Assembly (NCBI GenBank): GCA_031268395.1 | Contig: JAIRXI010000025.1 | Location: 1 to 19,718 of the forward strand | Source of the DNA: Tannerella sp. | GTDB lineage: Bacteria > Bacteroidota > Bacteroidia > Bacteroidales > Tannerellaceae | Direction: 5' to 3' | DNA: 19,718 bases | Shown: piece after piece, positions 8,299 through 17,700 of the stretch | Layout: each line of letters begins with the position of its first letter | Numbering within the stretch: the first letter of the stretch is position 1 | Made by a program: the position numbers and the translations under genes | The notes under the pieces: generated by a model | Database searches by the model: none | Told to the model about the DNA's origin: nothing | The model's input: the letters and a program-made list of their open reading frames with translations, nothing else

Positions 8299-8642
8299 GG
8301 ATCACCCGTAAAACCCTGTGTTCACGGGACGAAGCACTTGATGACAGCTGCACGGCAAACCTGCGTTTCGGACAGATAACCTCATTTCCACCTCCTTTTA
8401 ATAACAAAACAACCTCAGCGGCAGGCCAGGCATGAACCCTCCGGCAACACCTCATTACCTTATTCTTTACAGGAGGTAATGAGGTAATGAGGTCCGCCTG
8501 TATGAGCATCATCTGCCTGCTACGGAGGTTGTTTTGTTATTAAAAGGAGGTGGAAATGAGGTTATCTGTCCGACCCGCAGGTTTGCCGTGAGGCTGTCAT
8601 CAAGCGCTCCGTCCCATGAACACATGGTTTTACCGGTGATCC
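8299..8642. repeat. 344-bp imperfect palindrome between convergent genes
   Basis: The left arm (8299-8426) and right arm (8515-8642) are reverse complements over about 128 bp, with roughly a tenth of positions differing. They are almost identical over the inner part: GACAGATAACCTCATTTCC and ACCTCCTTTTAATAACAAAA recur exactly. The 88-bp centre has its own hairpin, CCTCATTACCT (8450-8460) against AGGTAATGAGG (8474-8484), with GAGGTAAT repeated in tandem. The element fills the gap between cvfB (stop at 8293) and the HAD gene (stop at 8660). Both gene transcripts run into it, so it could act as a two-way terminator. It could also be a MITE-like insertion or an inverted duplication. I found no clear target-site duplication and no transposase. 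Confidence 0.85.
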
Positions 8643-8659
8643 CAGGCAACCGGCAGGGG

Positions 8660-9445
8660 CTACAGCAGTCCGAAATGGAGGAGCGCCTGTTCGATGCCGT
8701 TGTCATCGACCGGTGCAGTCGTGTAGTCGGCGGCCGCTTTCACGTGGTCGGCCGCATTACCCATCGCCACGCCGACAGCCGCGTGCCGGAGCATCGGGAT
8801 GTCGTTGCCGCCGTCGCCGAAAGCCATGGTCTCGTCGAGGTCCAGGCCACAGTATTCCAGCATCCGGTCGATGCCGGTCTGCTTGCTCACACCGCGCACG
8901 TTCACGTCGGCAAACAGCGGCATCCAGCGGCTTGCCGTGCAGTGTGGCGTCACGTGCCGCTCCAGGTACTGCATTTTTTCATCATCCACATACGGACAAA
9001 ACTGGAACACGTTTCTGCGGATTGTCTCCCGCGGGTCTTCCACACGCGGGAGCGAGACGTTGATATGCCGTGCCACCTCCCTGACCACGTCGTCCACATA
9101 GTTGACCGTAATGGCGTCTTCCGGCATAAAGGCGACCGGAAAAGGATCTTTCTCCAGGTGATGCACCAGCGCTTCCAGATCCTCCTGCGGAACGGGACAT
9201 GCATAAATGACGTTCCTGCGACCGGCGTCGACACAGTAAGCGCCATTGTAAGTGATGTAGCCGTCGAACGGAATCCCGTCGAGCACGTCGATCATCGGCA
9301 GCATCCGTCCCGTTGCTACGAAGACCTTCACCCCGCCGGCTCGCAGGGCGTCGAGCGCGGCAAGCGTCGAGGGCGGAACGCGATGAGTCCTGAAACTGAC
9401 CAGCGTCCCGTCTATATCGAAAAAAACAGCTTTTATCCGTTTCAT
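8660..9445 (-). CDS. Cof-type HAD-IIB family phosphatase
   Basis: The 261-aa protein has the four haloacid-dehalogenase motifs: DIDGT (nucleophile D10, acid D12), ATGR (Thr45), Lys188 in SKQTG, and GDGGND (210-215), which binds Mg. The large insertion between motifs II and III is the type-IIB cap that sets substrate choice. Relatives dephosphorylate sugar phosphates, flavin or cofactor phosphates; the substrate here cannot be told. It begins 3 bp after the stop of the PaaK-like ligase gene, so the two form an operon. Its stop is 18 bp from the large palindrome. Confidence 0.9.
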   Translation of the reverse strand: MKRIKAVFFDIDGTLVSFRTHRVPPSTLAALDALRAGGVKVFVATGRMLPMIDVLDGIPFDGYITYNGAYCVDAGRRNVIYACPVPQEDLEALVHHLEKDPFPVAFMPEDAITVNYVDDVVREVARHINVSLPRVEDPRETIRRNVFQFCPYVDDEKMQYLERHVTPHCTASRWMPLFADVNVRGVSKQTGIDRMLEYCGLDLDETMAFGDGGNDIPMLRHAAVGVAMGNAADHVKAAADYTTAPVDDNGIEQALLHFGLL

Positions 9446-9448
9446 CCG

Positions 9449-10753
9449 TTACTTTCCCTCCCTGTAGTCAAAAAACCTGATCAGTTTCCGACTGGTCGGA
9501 GGGGACTGTTTCTGAGCAATCAGTTCGGCCGGTTCGAAGATAATGTCCGGCGCCACGCGGATCTTTGAGCGGAACAGGTCTTTAATCTGCTTCACGAACG
9601 CCTCGCTGGTGTTGGCGCTGCCCACGCGGATGCTAATACTGTCCGTGCCGATCGTGTTCGTATACACTTCTACAATATAGTTCCTTATCTCCGGGATATT
9701 ATCCAGCACGTCATACAGCGCCGGCGGGTAGAGCGTCGTTCCCTTGTACTTGATCATCTGCCCTTTGCGTCCCAGGACAGGTCCCAGCCGCAGCGAGTTG
9801 CGTCCGCAGGCGCAGGGTTCCTCGAAATGGAGGCAGAGGTCGCCCGTTTTGAAGCGAACCACCGGCATGCCTTCCACGCCCAGCGTGGTCACGGTGATTT
9901 CGCCCGGCTCGCCTTCGCGGACGGGCCGGTTGTGGTCGTCCAGGAACTCCACGACCGTCAAATCGGGTTTGTGATGTGCGCCGCACTGTTTTTCGCACTC
10001 CATGAAGGAGGACTGCATTTCGGTGGACGCATAGTTGGAATGGAGCGAAAGTTCCGGCCAGAGCGTGTGGATTTTCTCTCCCAGGATACTGTATCCGTGT
10101 GTGTTGGTGCGGAGGCTTTCCCCCACACAGACGGCCCTTTTCAGCGACGAATGGCGGTAGTCGATACCCCGTGCCGCGGCAAACTCAATCAGTTTCAGGA
10201 TGAACGACGGCACACAGACGCACACGGTCGGGCAAATCCGGCGAATCAGGTTCCACTGCAACTCCGGGATTCCGTTGCCCGAACGGATGATGCCCGAACC
10301 AAACCGGAAACTGCCGAACAGGCTGGCCAGTCCCGCCATGAAACAGCGGTCGTTCGTGACCATCAGCTGCAAAATGTCGCGGCTGTCGCAACCGCAGATC
10401 TGGTATGAAAGATATTCGCTCAGCGCCAGCCGGTCCAGGTCGGAGCGGGTCAGCGCGAAGGTAACCGGTTCGCCCAGCGTGCCCGATGTCGTCACATAGT
10501 CCAGCACGTCCGCAGGCGGCACACAGAGAAATTCCCCGTTATGGAGTTGCAAATCCTGTTTGGTGGTCACTGGAATATGCCGCAAATCTTCCGGACCGCG
10601 GATTTTCGAAACGTCAATCTTTTCTTTTGCAAACAGCGCCTTGTAATAAGGCGACCGGGCAGCGACATATTCCAGTGTTTCCGAGAGTTTTTTCTCCTGA
10701 AAGGCGCTGATTCGGTCTTGTGGGAGATACGGGAGATCTTCACTTTTTATCAT
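9449..10753 (-). CDS. PaaK-like phenylacetate-CoA ligase family enzyme
   Basis: The 434-aa adenylate-forming enzyme has the short PaaK layout: the phosphate-binding loop TSGTLGEP (89-96), YASTE (241-245), the TGD motif (303-305), and GRKGQMIKYKG (328-338) at the start of the small C-terminal domain. Cysteines at 252, 257, 314 and 316 with nearby histidines could form the zinc site seen in some PaaK-like ligases. I start at the ATG at 10753 (MIKSEDLPYL); the frame also allows a TTG three codons earlier. No phenylacetate-degradation genes are nearby, so the acid that is activated is unknown; many Bacteroidetes carry this family without that pathway. It is first in an operon with the HAD phosphatase. 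Confidence 0.85.
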   Translation of the reverse strand: MIKSEDLPYLPQDRISAFQEKKLSETLEYVAARSPYYKALFAKEKIDVSKIRGPEDLRHIPVTTKQDLQLHNGEFLCVPPADVLDYVTTSGTLGEPVTFALTRSDLDRLALSEYLSYQICGCDSRDILQLMVTNDRCFMAGLASLFGSFRFGSGIIRSGNGIPELQWNLIRRICPTVCVCVPSFILKLIEFAAARGIDYRHSSLKRAVCVGESLRTNTHGYSILGEKIHTLWPELSLHSNYASTEMQSSFMECEKQCGAHHKPDLTVVEFLDDHNRPVREGEPGEITVTTLGVEGMPVVRFKTGDLCLHFEEPCACGRNSLRLGPVLGRKGQMIKYKGTTLYPPALYDVLDNIPEIRNYIVEVYTNTIGTDSISIRVGSANTSEAFVKQIKDLFRSKIRVAPDIIFEPAELIAQKQSPPTSRKLIRFFDYREGK

Positions 10754-10790
10754 TGTATCCAATTAATTATCCTTGTTTCTTTTCCGTTGG

Positions 10791-10798
10791 CAAAGATA
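10791..10798 (-). promoter_or_regulatory. Probable -7 box for the PaaK-HAD operon
   Basis: TATCTTTG on the minus strand matches TAnnTTTG and lies about 37 bp upstream of the ATG at 10753. A TTTG (10821-10824) lies 22 bp further upstream, slightly far for a -33 element. Confidence 0.6.
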
Positions 10799-10870
10799 CG
10801 AAATCTCTGCATAACCGAAGCAAATGGTGCTGTCGGCTAAGGGATGAGTTTTGGATATATGTGGGAAATA

Positions 10871-11185
10871 AACCCAACATGTCCATTAGACGCTTCCTCC
10901 GTCGTGTCCGGAAGAGGCCCTGCCGGTAAAAAACGGCCCGTCCCGGCCAGGGACGGAATGTGGTCGGAAGGGCCTTCTTTCGCGCAGGGTAAGACAGCGG
11001 ATGGACACAGCCCCGGCATCTGTCCGCCGTGCCCCCTTTTTCGTCCACATTCCGTCCCAGCCGGGACGGGTGATTATGCTACAGGCCGTTTTCTACCAAC
11101 ATTCGTCCCTGGCCGGGACGGGCCGTTTTACCGGCAGGGCGTCTTCCGGACACGACAGGGGAAACATCTAATGGACTGTTGGGTT
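10871..11185. repeat. 315-bp element with about 90-bp terminal inverted repeats (MITE-like)
   Basis: The left end (10871-10962) and right end (11096-11185) are imperfect reverse complements. They begin with AACCCAACA, pass through a TCCATTAGA block, share TCGTGTCCGGAAGA, CCCTGCCGGTAAAA and ACGGCCCGTCCCGGCCAGGG, and differ by about ten substitutions or small indels. The core carries a third GTCCC/GGGAC palindrome at about 11053-11070. No transposase frame exists. Pieces of the same ends occur at 178-345, so it belongs to a dispersed family. It could be a MITE, a REP-type palindrome or a structured RNA; I cannot decide. Confidence 0.8.
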
Positions 11186-11290
11186 AATCACTTTAAGGCT
11201 TTCAATCTCGCTTTCTGTTACATCAATTTCGGCTTTGTCTAATCTAAAAGGGTTATACAGCAGTTCCGTGTGGAAACCGCCGTATAACCC
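11168..11290 (-). pseudogene. Possible remnant of a small gene, cut by the repeat element
   Basis: On the minus strand a frame is open for 40 codons from just after a TGA (11291-11293) to a TAG (11168-11170). It has no ATG. Its second half reads like protein, with FRLDKAEIDVTESEIE followed by SLKVINP, and the DNA there is clearly more AT-rich than its neighbours. The last five codons lie inside the inverted end of the 10871-11185 element, as if insertion of that element truncated the gene. The first third overlaps the terminator hairpin, which argues against a living gene. Family not recognised. Confidence 0.3.
11250..11290 (-). terminator. Intrinsic terminator of the susC-susD operon
   Basis: GGGTTATAC (11250-11258) pairs with GTATAACCC (11282-11290), and the inner GCAGTTCC pairs imperfectly with GGAAACCGC around a small loop. 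On the minus strand the hairpin is followed by TTTTAG. It starts 25 bp after the stop of the last operon gene (11316), where a rho-independent terminator is expected. Confidence 0.8.
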
Positions 11291-11315
11291 TCAAAACGGA
11301 TCTGCCCGAATGCGG

Positions 11316-12329
11316 CTATTTCATTGTATAGCGCTTCAGGCTGATCTTCGCACTGCTGGACGGTATGTCCGGGTTGGAGGAACCGGGGTTGACCGTGTTT
11401 ACATAAATATATGCGCGATATTTGCCGTCCTGCGTTTCGACCCACATGCCGGCCTCGTTCCTTACGTTGATGGCATAGTTGGGCTTTCCGGCGAGATCGA
11501 TTGCCGGGAAGTCCATGTCATCCACGTAGTGGCCATACTGGAGCCTTGACAGATGCCGGTCCCACAGATGGTACACTTTCCAGACGGGCGTACTGTTGTT
11601 TACGCCCGCAGGCAGCGTGACGCCGGGCAGATATTCGGCGCCGGCTGCCGGCGATACAAAGGAATGGGCAAAGGTGATGCCGGGAATGTCGCGATAGAGG
11701 TAAACCAGGTCGATCCGGTCGGCACGGGAGGCCGCTTCCGAAGCGCTGTACACCGCCATGTCGGCCACGGAGAGGTAACACTTCTCGCCGTCGGTCGCCA
11801 CCAGGTCGAGCGCCACATCCACCATTGAAACCTCGTAGGGTCCCATCCGGTATGACGTCTCCTGACCGTTGGCGGCGCGGGCCGAGAAGGTAAATTCCAC
11901 CTTCCGTCCCTTTGCTTCCGCCGGTATCCGGTAGCTGTACCGCAGCGAAGCGGCGCAGGTGTCGACAGTGAAGGTGACCTCCGAGGCCGTGCCCGAGGTG
12001 ACACACGGGTTGCCGACCGTTTCAAACACGTCGCTGCCGCTGATGTCGGTATGGAAGGAGCGGTGTTCAAGCTGCGTTCCTTCGGCTCCGGCAATGGAGG
12101 CTTCGACTCTGGCCGAAACGATCCGGCCCGCTTCCGGCGGCAACGCCATGGCGTAGACAAATTCAATGTCCCATCCTGCCACATTGGGGCCAAGCGACCG
12201 TTTGATACAGTCGCTCGACAGGCTGGAGACGGTCGCGGGTGTCGGAATATCGTCGCTGTTGCAGGCTGTTGGCAGGGCCAGGGCCAGCGACAGCGCTATT
12301 GTTGCATGAAAAAATTTAAAGTGTCTCAT
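11316..12329 (-). CDS. SusE/F-position surface lipoprotein, possibly DUF4466-like
   Basis: The 337-aa product has a lipoprotein signal peptide ending at Cys23 (ALPTAC; position -3 is Pro, so the lipobox is imperfect) followed by an acidic SDD, a sequence type favouring surface export in Bacteroidetes. The rest is mostly beta-rich with no membrane helix. The C-terminal segment with MWVETQDGKYRAYIY resembles DUF4466 proteins of Bacteroidetes uptake loci, a recognition I hold loosely. It is the last gene of the SusCD operon, overlapping the preceding gene by 14 bp. In such operons this position normally holds an outer-membrane ligand-binding lipoprotein. No enzyme motif is seen. Confidence 0.65.
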   Translation of the reverse strand: MRHFKFFHATIALSLALALPTACNSDDIPTPATVSSLSSDCIKRSLGPNVAGWDIEFVYAMALPPEAGRIVSARVEASIAGAEGTQLEHRSFHTDISGSDVFETVGNPCVTSGTASEVTFTVDTCAASLRYSYRIPAEAKGRKVEFTFSARAANGQETSYRMGPYEVSMVDVALDLVATDGEKCYLSVADMAVYSASEAASRADRIDLVYLYRDIPGITFAHSFVSPAAGAEYLPGVTLPAGVNNSTPVWKVYHLWDRHLSRLQYGHYVDDMDFPAIDLAGKPNYAINVRNEAGMWVETQDGKYRAYIYVNTVNPGSSNPDIPSSSAKISLKRYTMK

Positions 12330-12789
12330 CGCTGTTCTTTGTTAGTGATTCATACTGCGGTTTCTGAACGGTAATGTATACCGTGTAGGTTTTCCGTACC
12401 TTGCGGTTGCCCGATATGACCGTGTACTGCCGCGGCTGCGTCAGGTTGGAGAAATCGGTGAAGCCGGTGATTTTCGGTTCCAGTTTGGCGTCGGTGACGA
12501 GCGTAAACTGTGGCCACAGATTCGTCAGGTCGGTACCGTAAAACACTTCCACTTCAATCGTACAGGCCAGGGTGTCGACTGCGGCGCCCTTCGTCCTTAC
12601 GGTCAGGAAATCGGAACCGAGCAGTTCAAAGCTGCTTACATAACACTGGTTCCGTTCCGTAATCAAGAGTCCGTCTTCGTCGATCGGATAGTCGAAACAT
12701 CCGGTGAGCAGAAGCGACAGCAGGACAAATGACCCTGCGGCAAACCCTATTTTTCGCATAAAGCGTTTAGTTGAAAATTTCTTTTCCAT
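12316..12789 (-). CDS. DUF5018-like lipoprotein of the SusCD operon
   Basis: A 157-aa lipoprotein: a positively charged N-terminus, a hydrophobic stretch (about 13-30) and a clear lipobox LTGC (Cys31). One Ig-like domain follows: a VSSFELLG strand, VEVFYGTDLTNLWPQFTL, and a closing QYTVISG-KTYTVYITV pair. This pattern is that of DUF5018-type domains, which are usually part of longer proteins. I start at MEKKF (12789), 17 bp after the susD stop; ATGs at 12798 and 12759 are alternatives. It overlaps the following lipoprotein gene by 14 bp, so translation is probably coupled. Likely an accessory outer-membrane lipoprotein; ligand unknown. Confidence 0.7.
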   Translation of the reverse strand: MEKKFSTKRFMRKIGFAAGSFVLLSLLLTGCFDYPIDEDGLLITERNQCYVSSFELLGSDFLTVRTKGAAVDTLACTIEVEVFYGTDLTNLWPQFTLVTDAKLEPKITGFTDFSNLTQPRQYTVISGNRKVRKTYTVYITVQKPQYESLTKNSDETL

Positions 12790-12806
12790 ATTATACATGT
12801 TTAATA

Positions 12807-14729
12807 TCATAGAAACGGTGTATTTTGGGTCAGGTTCGGATTTCGCTCGCGCTCGGCCGTCGGAATGCGGAAGATATAGCACTGCTGGTATTCCCGTTCG
12901 CTCATGTTCTGGTAATACCGTTCCCAGGAGATATGCTCGTCGTGAGTACTCACACGCCAGACGCCGTTGTTGTCGTAGGGCGGACACCAGACGCGCTCAA
13001 TAGCCCGCCAGCGGCGGATGTCGAATCCGCGCTGGCCCTCGGCCAGGAGTTCAATGATCCGTTCCTGCTCGATAGCCTCGAAGAAGGCTTCTTTCGAGGA
13101 AGTCCGGTCGGCATTGAGCGCCGGCAGGTTGCCACGGTGACGGATCCGGTTGAGCAGGTCGATGGCCAGACCGTCCGGGCCATTGTTCACTTCGTTGATC
13201 GCTTCGGCATACATCAGGTATACGTCCGCCAGGCGCATCACCGGAAAGTGATAGTTGCCCTCGCTGCGTCCCAGGCCGGGCGTGTTGCGGACAAACTTGC
13301 GGAAGACGTAGCCCGACGTCGTACCGTCGGTGTTGTAGGTGATCTGTCCGATGTTGTCTGCCGTAAACCCGGGGAAATCCGTATAGTTATCCGCCGTGAT
13401 GATCGCGTTCCACGTCTTGTAGACGAACGGACACCAGCCGGTCGAAAGGCGCGAGGTGAAGGCGATACTGGTCTCGTAATCCCACTGGATGGTCGCTTTC
13501 ATGCGGTAGTCGCGGTCGACATAGCTTTGGGGATTCAGGGCGGAATTGGGCGTCGTGTAGGCCACCTCTCTGCCGACTGCGTCGGGACTCATCGGGATGA
13601 GCGGTTCGCAGAACTCGCCGGTCTTGAGGGACTGGTAACGGTCGGCCACTTCAAAGCGGGGCGTGACCCAGACTTGCGAGCCTTCGTGATTGCGTCCCGC
13701 AAAGTCGCGCATCAGTTCCTCGCCCTGGTCGGTCGAAAGTCCGCCGTGGGTGAATACCATGATCAGTTCCGGGTCGCCGTTGGCTTCGGGCGTGAAGAGG
13801 TAATAGTAATTCGGCAGTTTCTCGGCCTTGCCCGGCTCGTCGCACTCGCCCGGATCGCCACCCCTGAAGAGCGTCAGTCCGTAGTTGTCGATCACCGCCC
13901 TGAAGTCGGCGGCGGCAGCGGCGTATGCGGCCGAAGCCTCCGTAGCGCTGGGCGTAAACGTATCCAGTTCCGGCCAGCCGAAGTGATTCCAGCAGGCCCA
14001 GTAGAGCTGCAGCTTGCCGCGGAAAGACAGTGCGGCCGGCTTGGCGGCGCGACCGATCTCCGAGGCCTTGACCGGCAGTTTCTCGAAGGCATACGTGAAA
14101 TCGTCGTAGATGAACTGCTTCACCTCCGCAATGGGCGAACGCGCGATCGTCTCCACTTCCGAGTTGTCCGTCACAATGTTTTTGATCAGCGGCACGTCGC
14201 CCCACATGGAGATCAGCCTGAAATAGACCATGCCGCGCAGCAGGCGCGCCTCGCCGATAATGGTTTCGAGGCTGGCCCGCGCCGCAGGCGTCGAGGCATT
14301 GGGCAGCATCTTCTCCACGTTGTCGATCACGTAGTTGGCGCGGTGGACGCCGCCATAGAGATAGCGGTACATTTTGTCGAAACTGCCGCCGTAGCCGCCC
14401 CAGCCCGAGGGATTGAAATTGGCGCCGTTATAGGCAGCGCCAAGCCGCAGGTTGTTGCCGTCCGTACTTGTCCCGCGCACTTTCGTATAGTCGGCCAGTC
14501 CGTCCATATAATAGTCGCGGTCGAAAAGCGGGCGGATATCGGCGTAAGCGCCGTAAAGGGCATACGATGCATCGGCTTCCGTCTGCCAGAAGGCATCGCT
14601 GTCAAGTTCGGTAGTCGATTGCTGATTCAGCAGACTGTCGACGCATGAAACGGCGCACACCAGCCACAGGGCCAGGCAACATGCCGATAAAATTCTTTTT
14701 ATATTTATTACTTTCATAAATCGTTCCAT
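12807..14729 (-). CDS. susD: SusD/RagB-family nutrient-binding outer-membrane lipoprotein
   Basis: The 640-aa product has a lipoprotein signal peptide (AVSC, Cys29) and the SusD pattern: an N-terminal region with DSDAFWQTEADASYALYGAY, TPR-like helices including GEARLLRGMVYFRLISMWGD, and a C-terminal RagB/SusD part with FPVMRLADVYLMYAEAINE and ERIIELLAEGQRGFDIRRW. SusD forms the lid of the SusC channel and binds ligand at the cell surface. The start at 14729 (MERFMKV) is 10 bp after the susC stop; the ATG at 14717 is equally good. The substrate cannot be read from sequence. Confidence 0.95.
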   Translation of the reverse strand: MERFMKVINIKRILSACCLALWLVCAVSCVDSLLNQQSTTELDSDAFWQTEADASYALYGAYADIRPLFDRDYYMDGLADYTKVRGTSTDGNNLRLGAAYNGANFNPSGWGGYGGSFDKMYRYLYGGVHRANYVIDNVEKMLPNASTPAARASLETIIGEARLLRGMVYFRLISMWGDVPLIKNIVTDNSEVETIARSPIAEVKQFIYDDFTYAFEKLPVKASEIGRAAKPAALSFRGKLQLYWACWNHFGWPELDTFTPSATEASAAYAAAAADFRAVIDNYGLTLFRGGDPGECDEPGKAEKLPNYYYLFTPEANGDPELIMVFTHGGLSTDQGEELMRDFAGRNHEGSQVWVTPRFEVADRYQSLKTGEFCEPLIPMSPDAVGREVAYTTPNSALNPQSYVDRDYRMKATIQWDYETSIAFTSRLSTGWCPFVYKTWNAIITADNYTDFPGFTADNIGQITYNTDGTTSGYVFRKFVRNTPGLGRSEGNYHFPVMRLADVYLMYAEAINEVNNGPDGLAIDLLNRIRHRGNLPALNADRTSSKEAFFEAIEQERIIELLAEGQRGFDIRRWRAIERVWCPPYDNNGVWRVSTHDEHISWERYYQNMSEREYQQCYIFRIPTAERERNPNLTQNTPFL

Positions 14730-14739
14730 TTTATAATGA

Positions 14740-17700
14740 TCAAAATCCGATATTAATACCCAGCGAATAGGATGAAATCAGCGGATTGCTCGCGACTACA
14801 ATATTGCCGTCAGCATTTTTGGGCGCTGCTTCGGGGTCGATCCCGCTGAATTTGGTCAGCGTGGCGAGATTTTCACCGGAGAAATAGATGCGGCAAGTCT
14901 GTACGAATACGGGTCTCAGCCACTTCTGAGGCAAGGAATAGCCAATCTGCACGTTTTTAAGCCGCAGGTACGACATGTCGTCTTCCTTCAAGTAGCCGCC
15001 GGAATGTCCGGCGATCCACACCGGTCGCGACCATTCGGCATCGCGGTTGTCCCACTGCCAGCGGTTGTTCCACTCGTCCCATCCATTCGTGGAGCCGGTT
15101 GAAATTATCTTCCGTCCGGCCGCGCCCTGCAGCATGAAGGCGAAGTCAATGCCTTTCCATGCGGCGTTGCCGCGCAGGGCGAAGTTGGTCGTCGGCCGGT
15201 CGGTCTGGTAGGCGGGATAAGCCACCTTGTCTTCATCACTGATCCGTCCGTCGCCGTTCACGTCTATCTGGGAATAGTCGCCCGGCGCCAGGCCCTGCGT
15301 TCCCTGCGGCGGACGGCTGTAAACGTCGTTCCAGGTCTGTATCATGCCGGTCTGCTGAGCGGCATATAAAAAATGGTAGGGCATGTCTACGTAAGTTGTT
15401 CCCTTGTAGAGAAATTCATTCCACTCCTGAAGCTGTGTCCAGTTTTTCGAGAAGTTCCCGCTCAGCGAATAACTGAAATCGCCCTTCCGGTCGCGCCAGG
15501 TGAGGTTGACTTCGACGCCGCGGTTTCGGAGGTCGCCGATGTTTTTACGCGGCGCACTGTAGGCGCCCGTCAGGTGGAGCGACAAATCCGAGGGACGTAT
15601 CATGTCGGTGGTCAGCCGGTCGTAGTAGTCCAGTTCCGTCGCCAGCCGGCCTTGCAGGAAGCCCAGGTCGAGACCGATATTGGTGACCCGTCCGACTTCC
15701 CACGTCAGGTCGCGGTTGATCATCTTCTTGTTGACAAATCCCTTCACAATACTGCTTCCCATCATGTAGTTGCTTGCCGCGAGGACTTCCCGCTGTTCGT
15801 AGATGTCGACGTCGTTATTACCCAGCGTACCGTAGGATGCACGCAGTTTGCCCTGATGCAGCCAGTTGCCGGCCAGTTTTTTGACAAAGTCTTCTTCCGA
15901 GAAACGCCAGCCCAGCGCCGCCGAGGGGAAATAGCCATACTGGTGTCCGGGCAGGAAACGGGAAGACCCGTCTGCACGGAAATTGACTTCCAGCAGATAT
16001 TTGTCGTACGCGACGTAGTTCAGACGCCCGATGAAGGAACGCAGTCCTTCGGCGTCGGAATAGCCCTTCGTGCCCTGCACGTCGGTCAGCGCGGCATTTA
16101 TTTCGTGCAGCGAGGAATGCAGACGGTTGTTGCGCGAGGTATACTGCTCGCGGTTGTACCAGAACTCTTCGCTGTAGCCGGCCATCAGGCTGAGGTCGTG
16201 ACCGTCGGCGATTTTCAGGGTATAGTCCAGCCGTCCGTTCAAGTGGGTTTTGTATCCCGTCAGGGTCTCGTTCGTCACGCCCGCATCTTCGCCTATATAG
16301 GTTCTCGCTCCGTAGGCCCCCACCTGGAAGTTATACGCCCGGACCGGAATGTCGGCCGCATAGTCGAACTGGTTGTAATACTTCAGCGCATATTCCAGAT
16401 GAGCCGACAGCCCCTTCACCGGCTTCCAGTCGAGGAACATGCTGCCGAGCGCCTCCTGGCGGTTCCGGTTGGTACGGCTGTTTTCCTTGAACGCATACGG
16501 ATTGCCGACCTGCATGTCTTCACCATACGCCATCACGCCGCCGTAGTACCCTGTTTCGGGGTCGTAGGGCGTAACGCCGGCGTTTCCACCGGTACCGGTG
16601 TCATAAAAGACCTGCTTTGTCCAGTCGCCCGAGAAGCGAATGCCCACACTCAGGCTGTTCAGCAGCTGATAGTCGAAATTGAACCGCGCATTGTAGCGCG
16701 CATAATCGTTGTGGATTTGCAATCCTTTCTGATCCTGCACGCCGACCGATATGTAAAAGTTCGACTTTTCGTTGCTGCCGCTGGCCGACAGGTTATAGCT
16801 CTCTACCGAGCCATAGTCGCGCATCAGCCATTCCCACCAGTCGGTATTCGGATACTTCAGCGGATCAATCATGCTCAGCGCCATCCACTGGTCGACCGTT
16901 CCGATCTTGTACATGTAATCGGATTCCGACATGTTGGAGAAGAACGCACGCTGCTGCGACGTCAGGTAGCGCGAATAATCCGTCATCTGTTCAACCCTTT
17001 TGGTCGGATAGTCCGTCGAAACGTTAGCCGAAACGTTAAACGACACCCTGTCCGAGCCTTTCCCCGACTTGGTCGTAATCAGGATTACGCCGTTGGCCGC
17101 ACGCGATCCGTAGATAGCGGCGGAGGCGGCATCCTTGAGGAGCGATATGTTTTCGATATCGTTCATGTTCAGGCGGCTGATGTTCACGTCAGGCATCCCG
17201 TCGACCACGACCAGCGGCGCGGAGTTGTTCACCGTACCCATACCCCGGATCATCAGCGTCACGTCTTCGCTTCCGGCCAAACTGTTGTTCTGGCTCACGG
17301 CCAGACCGGGCAGCAGGCCCTGCAATCCGTTGGCTGCATTGGTCAGCGAGCGGCTCGTCAGCGTTTCGTCCACCTTGATGGCAGATACGGCGCCGATGAG
17401 GTTCACCTTCTTCTGCGTTCCGTAACCGACTACGACCACCTCGTCAATCAGTTGGGAATCTTCGCCCAGCGTGACGTCGACGACGGTCCGGTTGCCCACC
17501 GTAACTGTCTGTACGGCAAAGCCGATATACGAAAATTCCAGTACGGCATTCCGGTCGGGAACGGTAATTATGTATTTCCCGTCGAAATCCGTAGCCACTC
17601 CGGTTGTTGTCCCCTTTACAAGAATATTCACACCCGGAAGCGGTTCGCCGGATTTATCCGTCACCGTGCCGGATATGGAAATACGCTCCTGTGCAAAGAC

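Noticed and set aside
5111..8512. 1133-codon open frame on the minus strand
   Set aside because: It lies antisense to the penicillin-binding protein and cvfB genes, both with complete motifs. It arises from GC-rich codon use on the real strand and shows no domain of its own.
8534..9568. 344-codon plus-strand open frame starting in the palindrome
   Set aside because: It runs antisense to the HAD and PaaK-like genes, and its start lies in repeat sequence.
12825..14648. 607-codon plus-strand open frame
   Set aside because: Antisense shadow of susD; no recognisable protein features.
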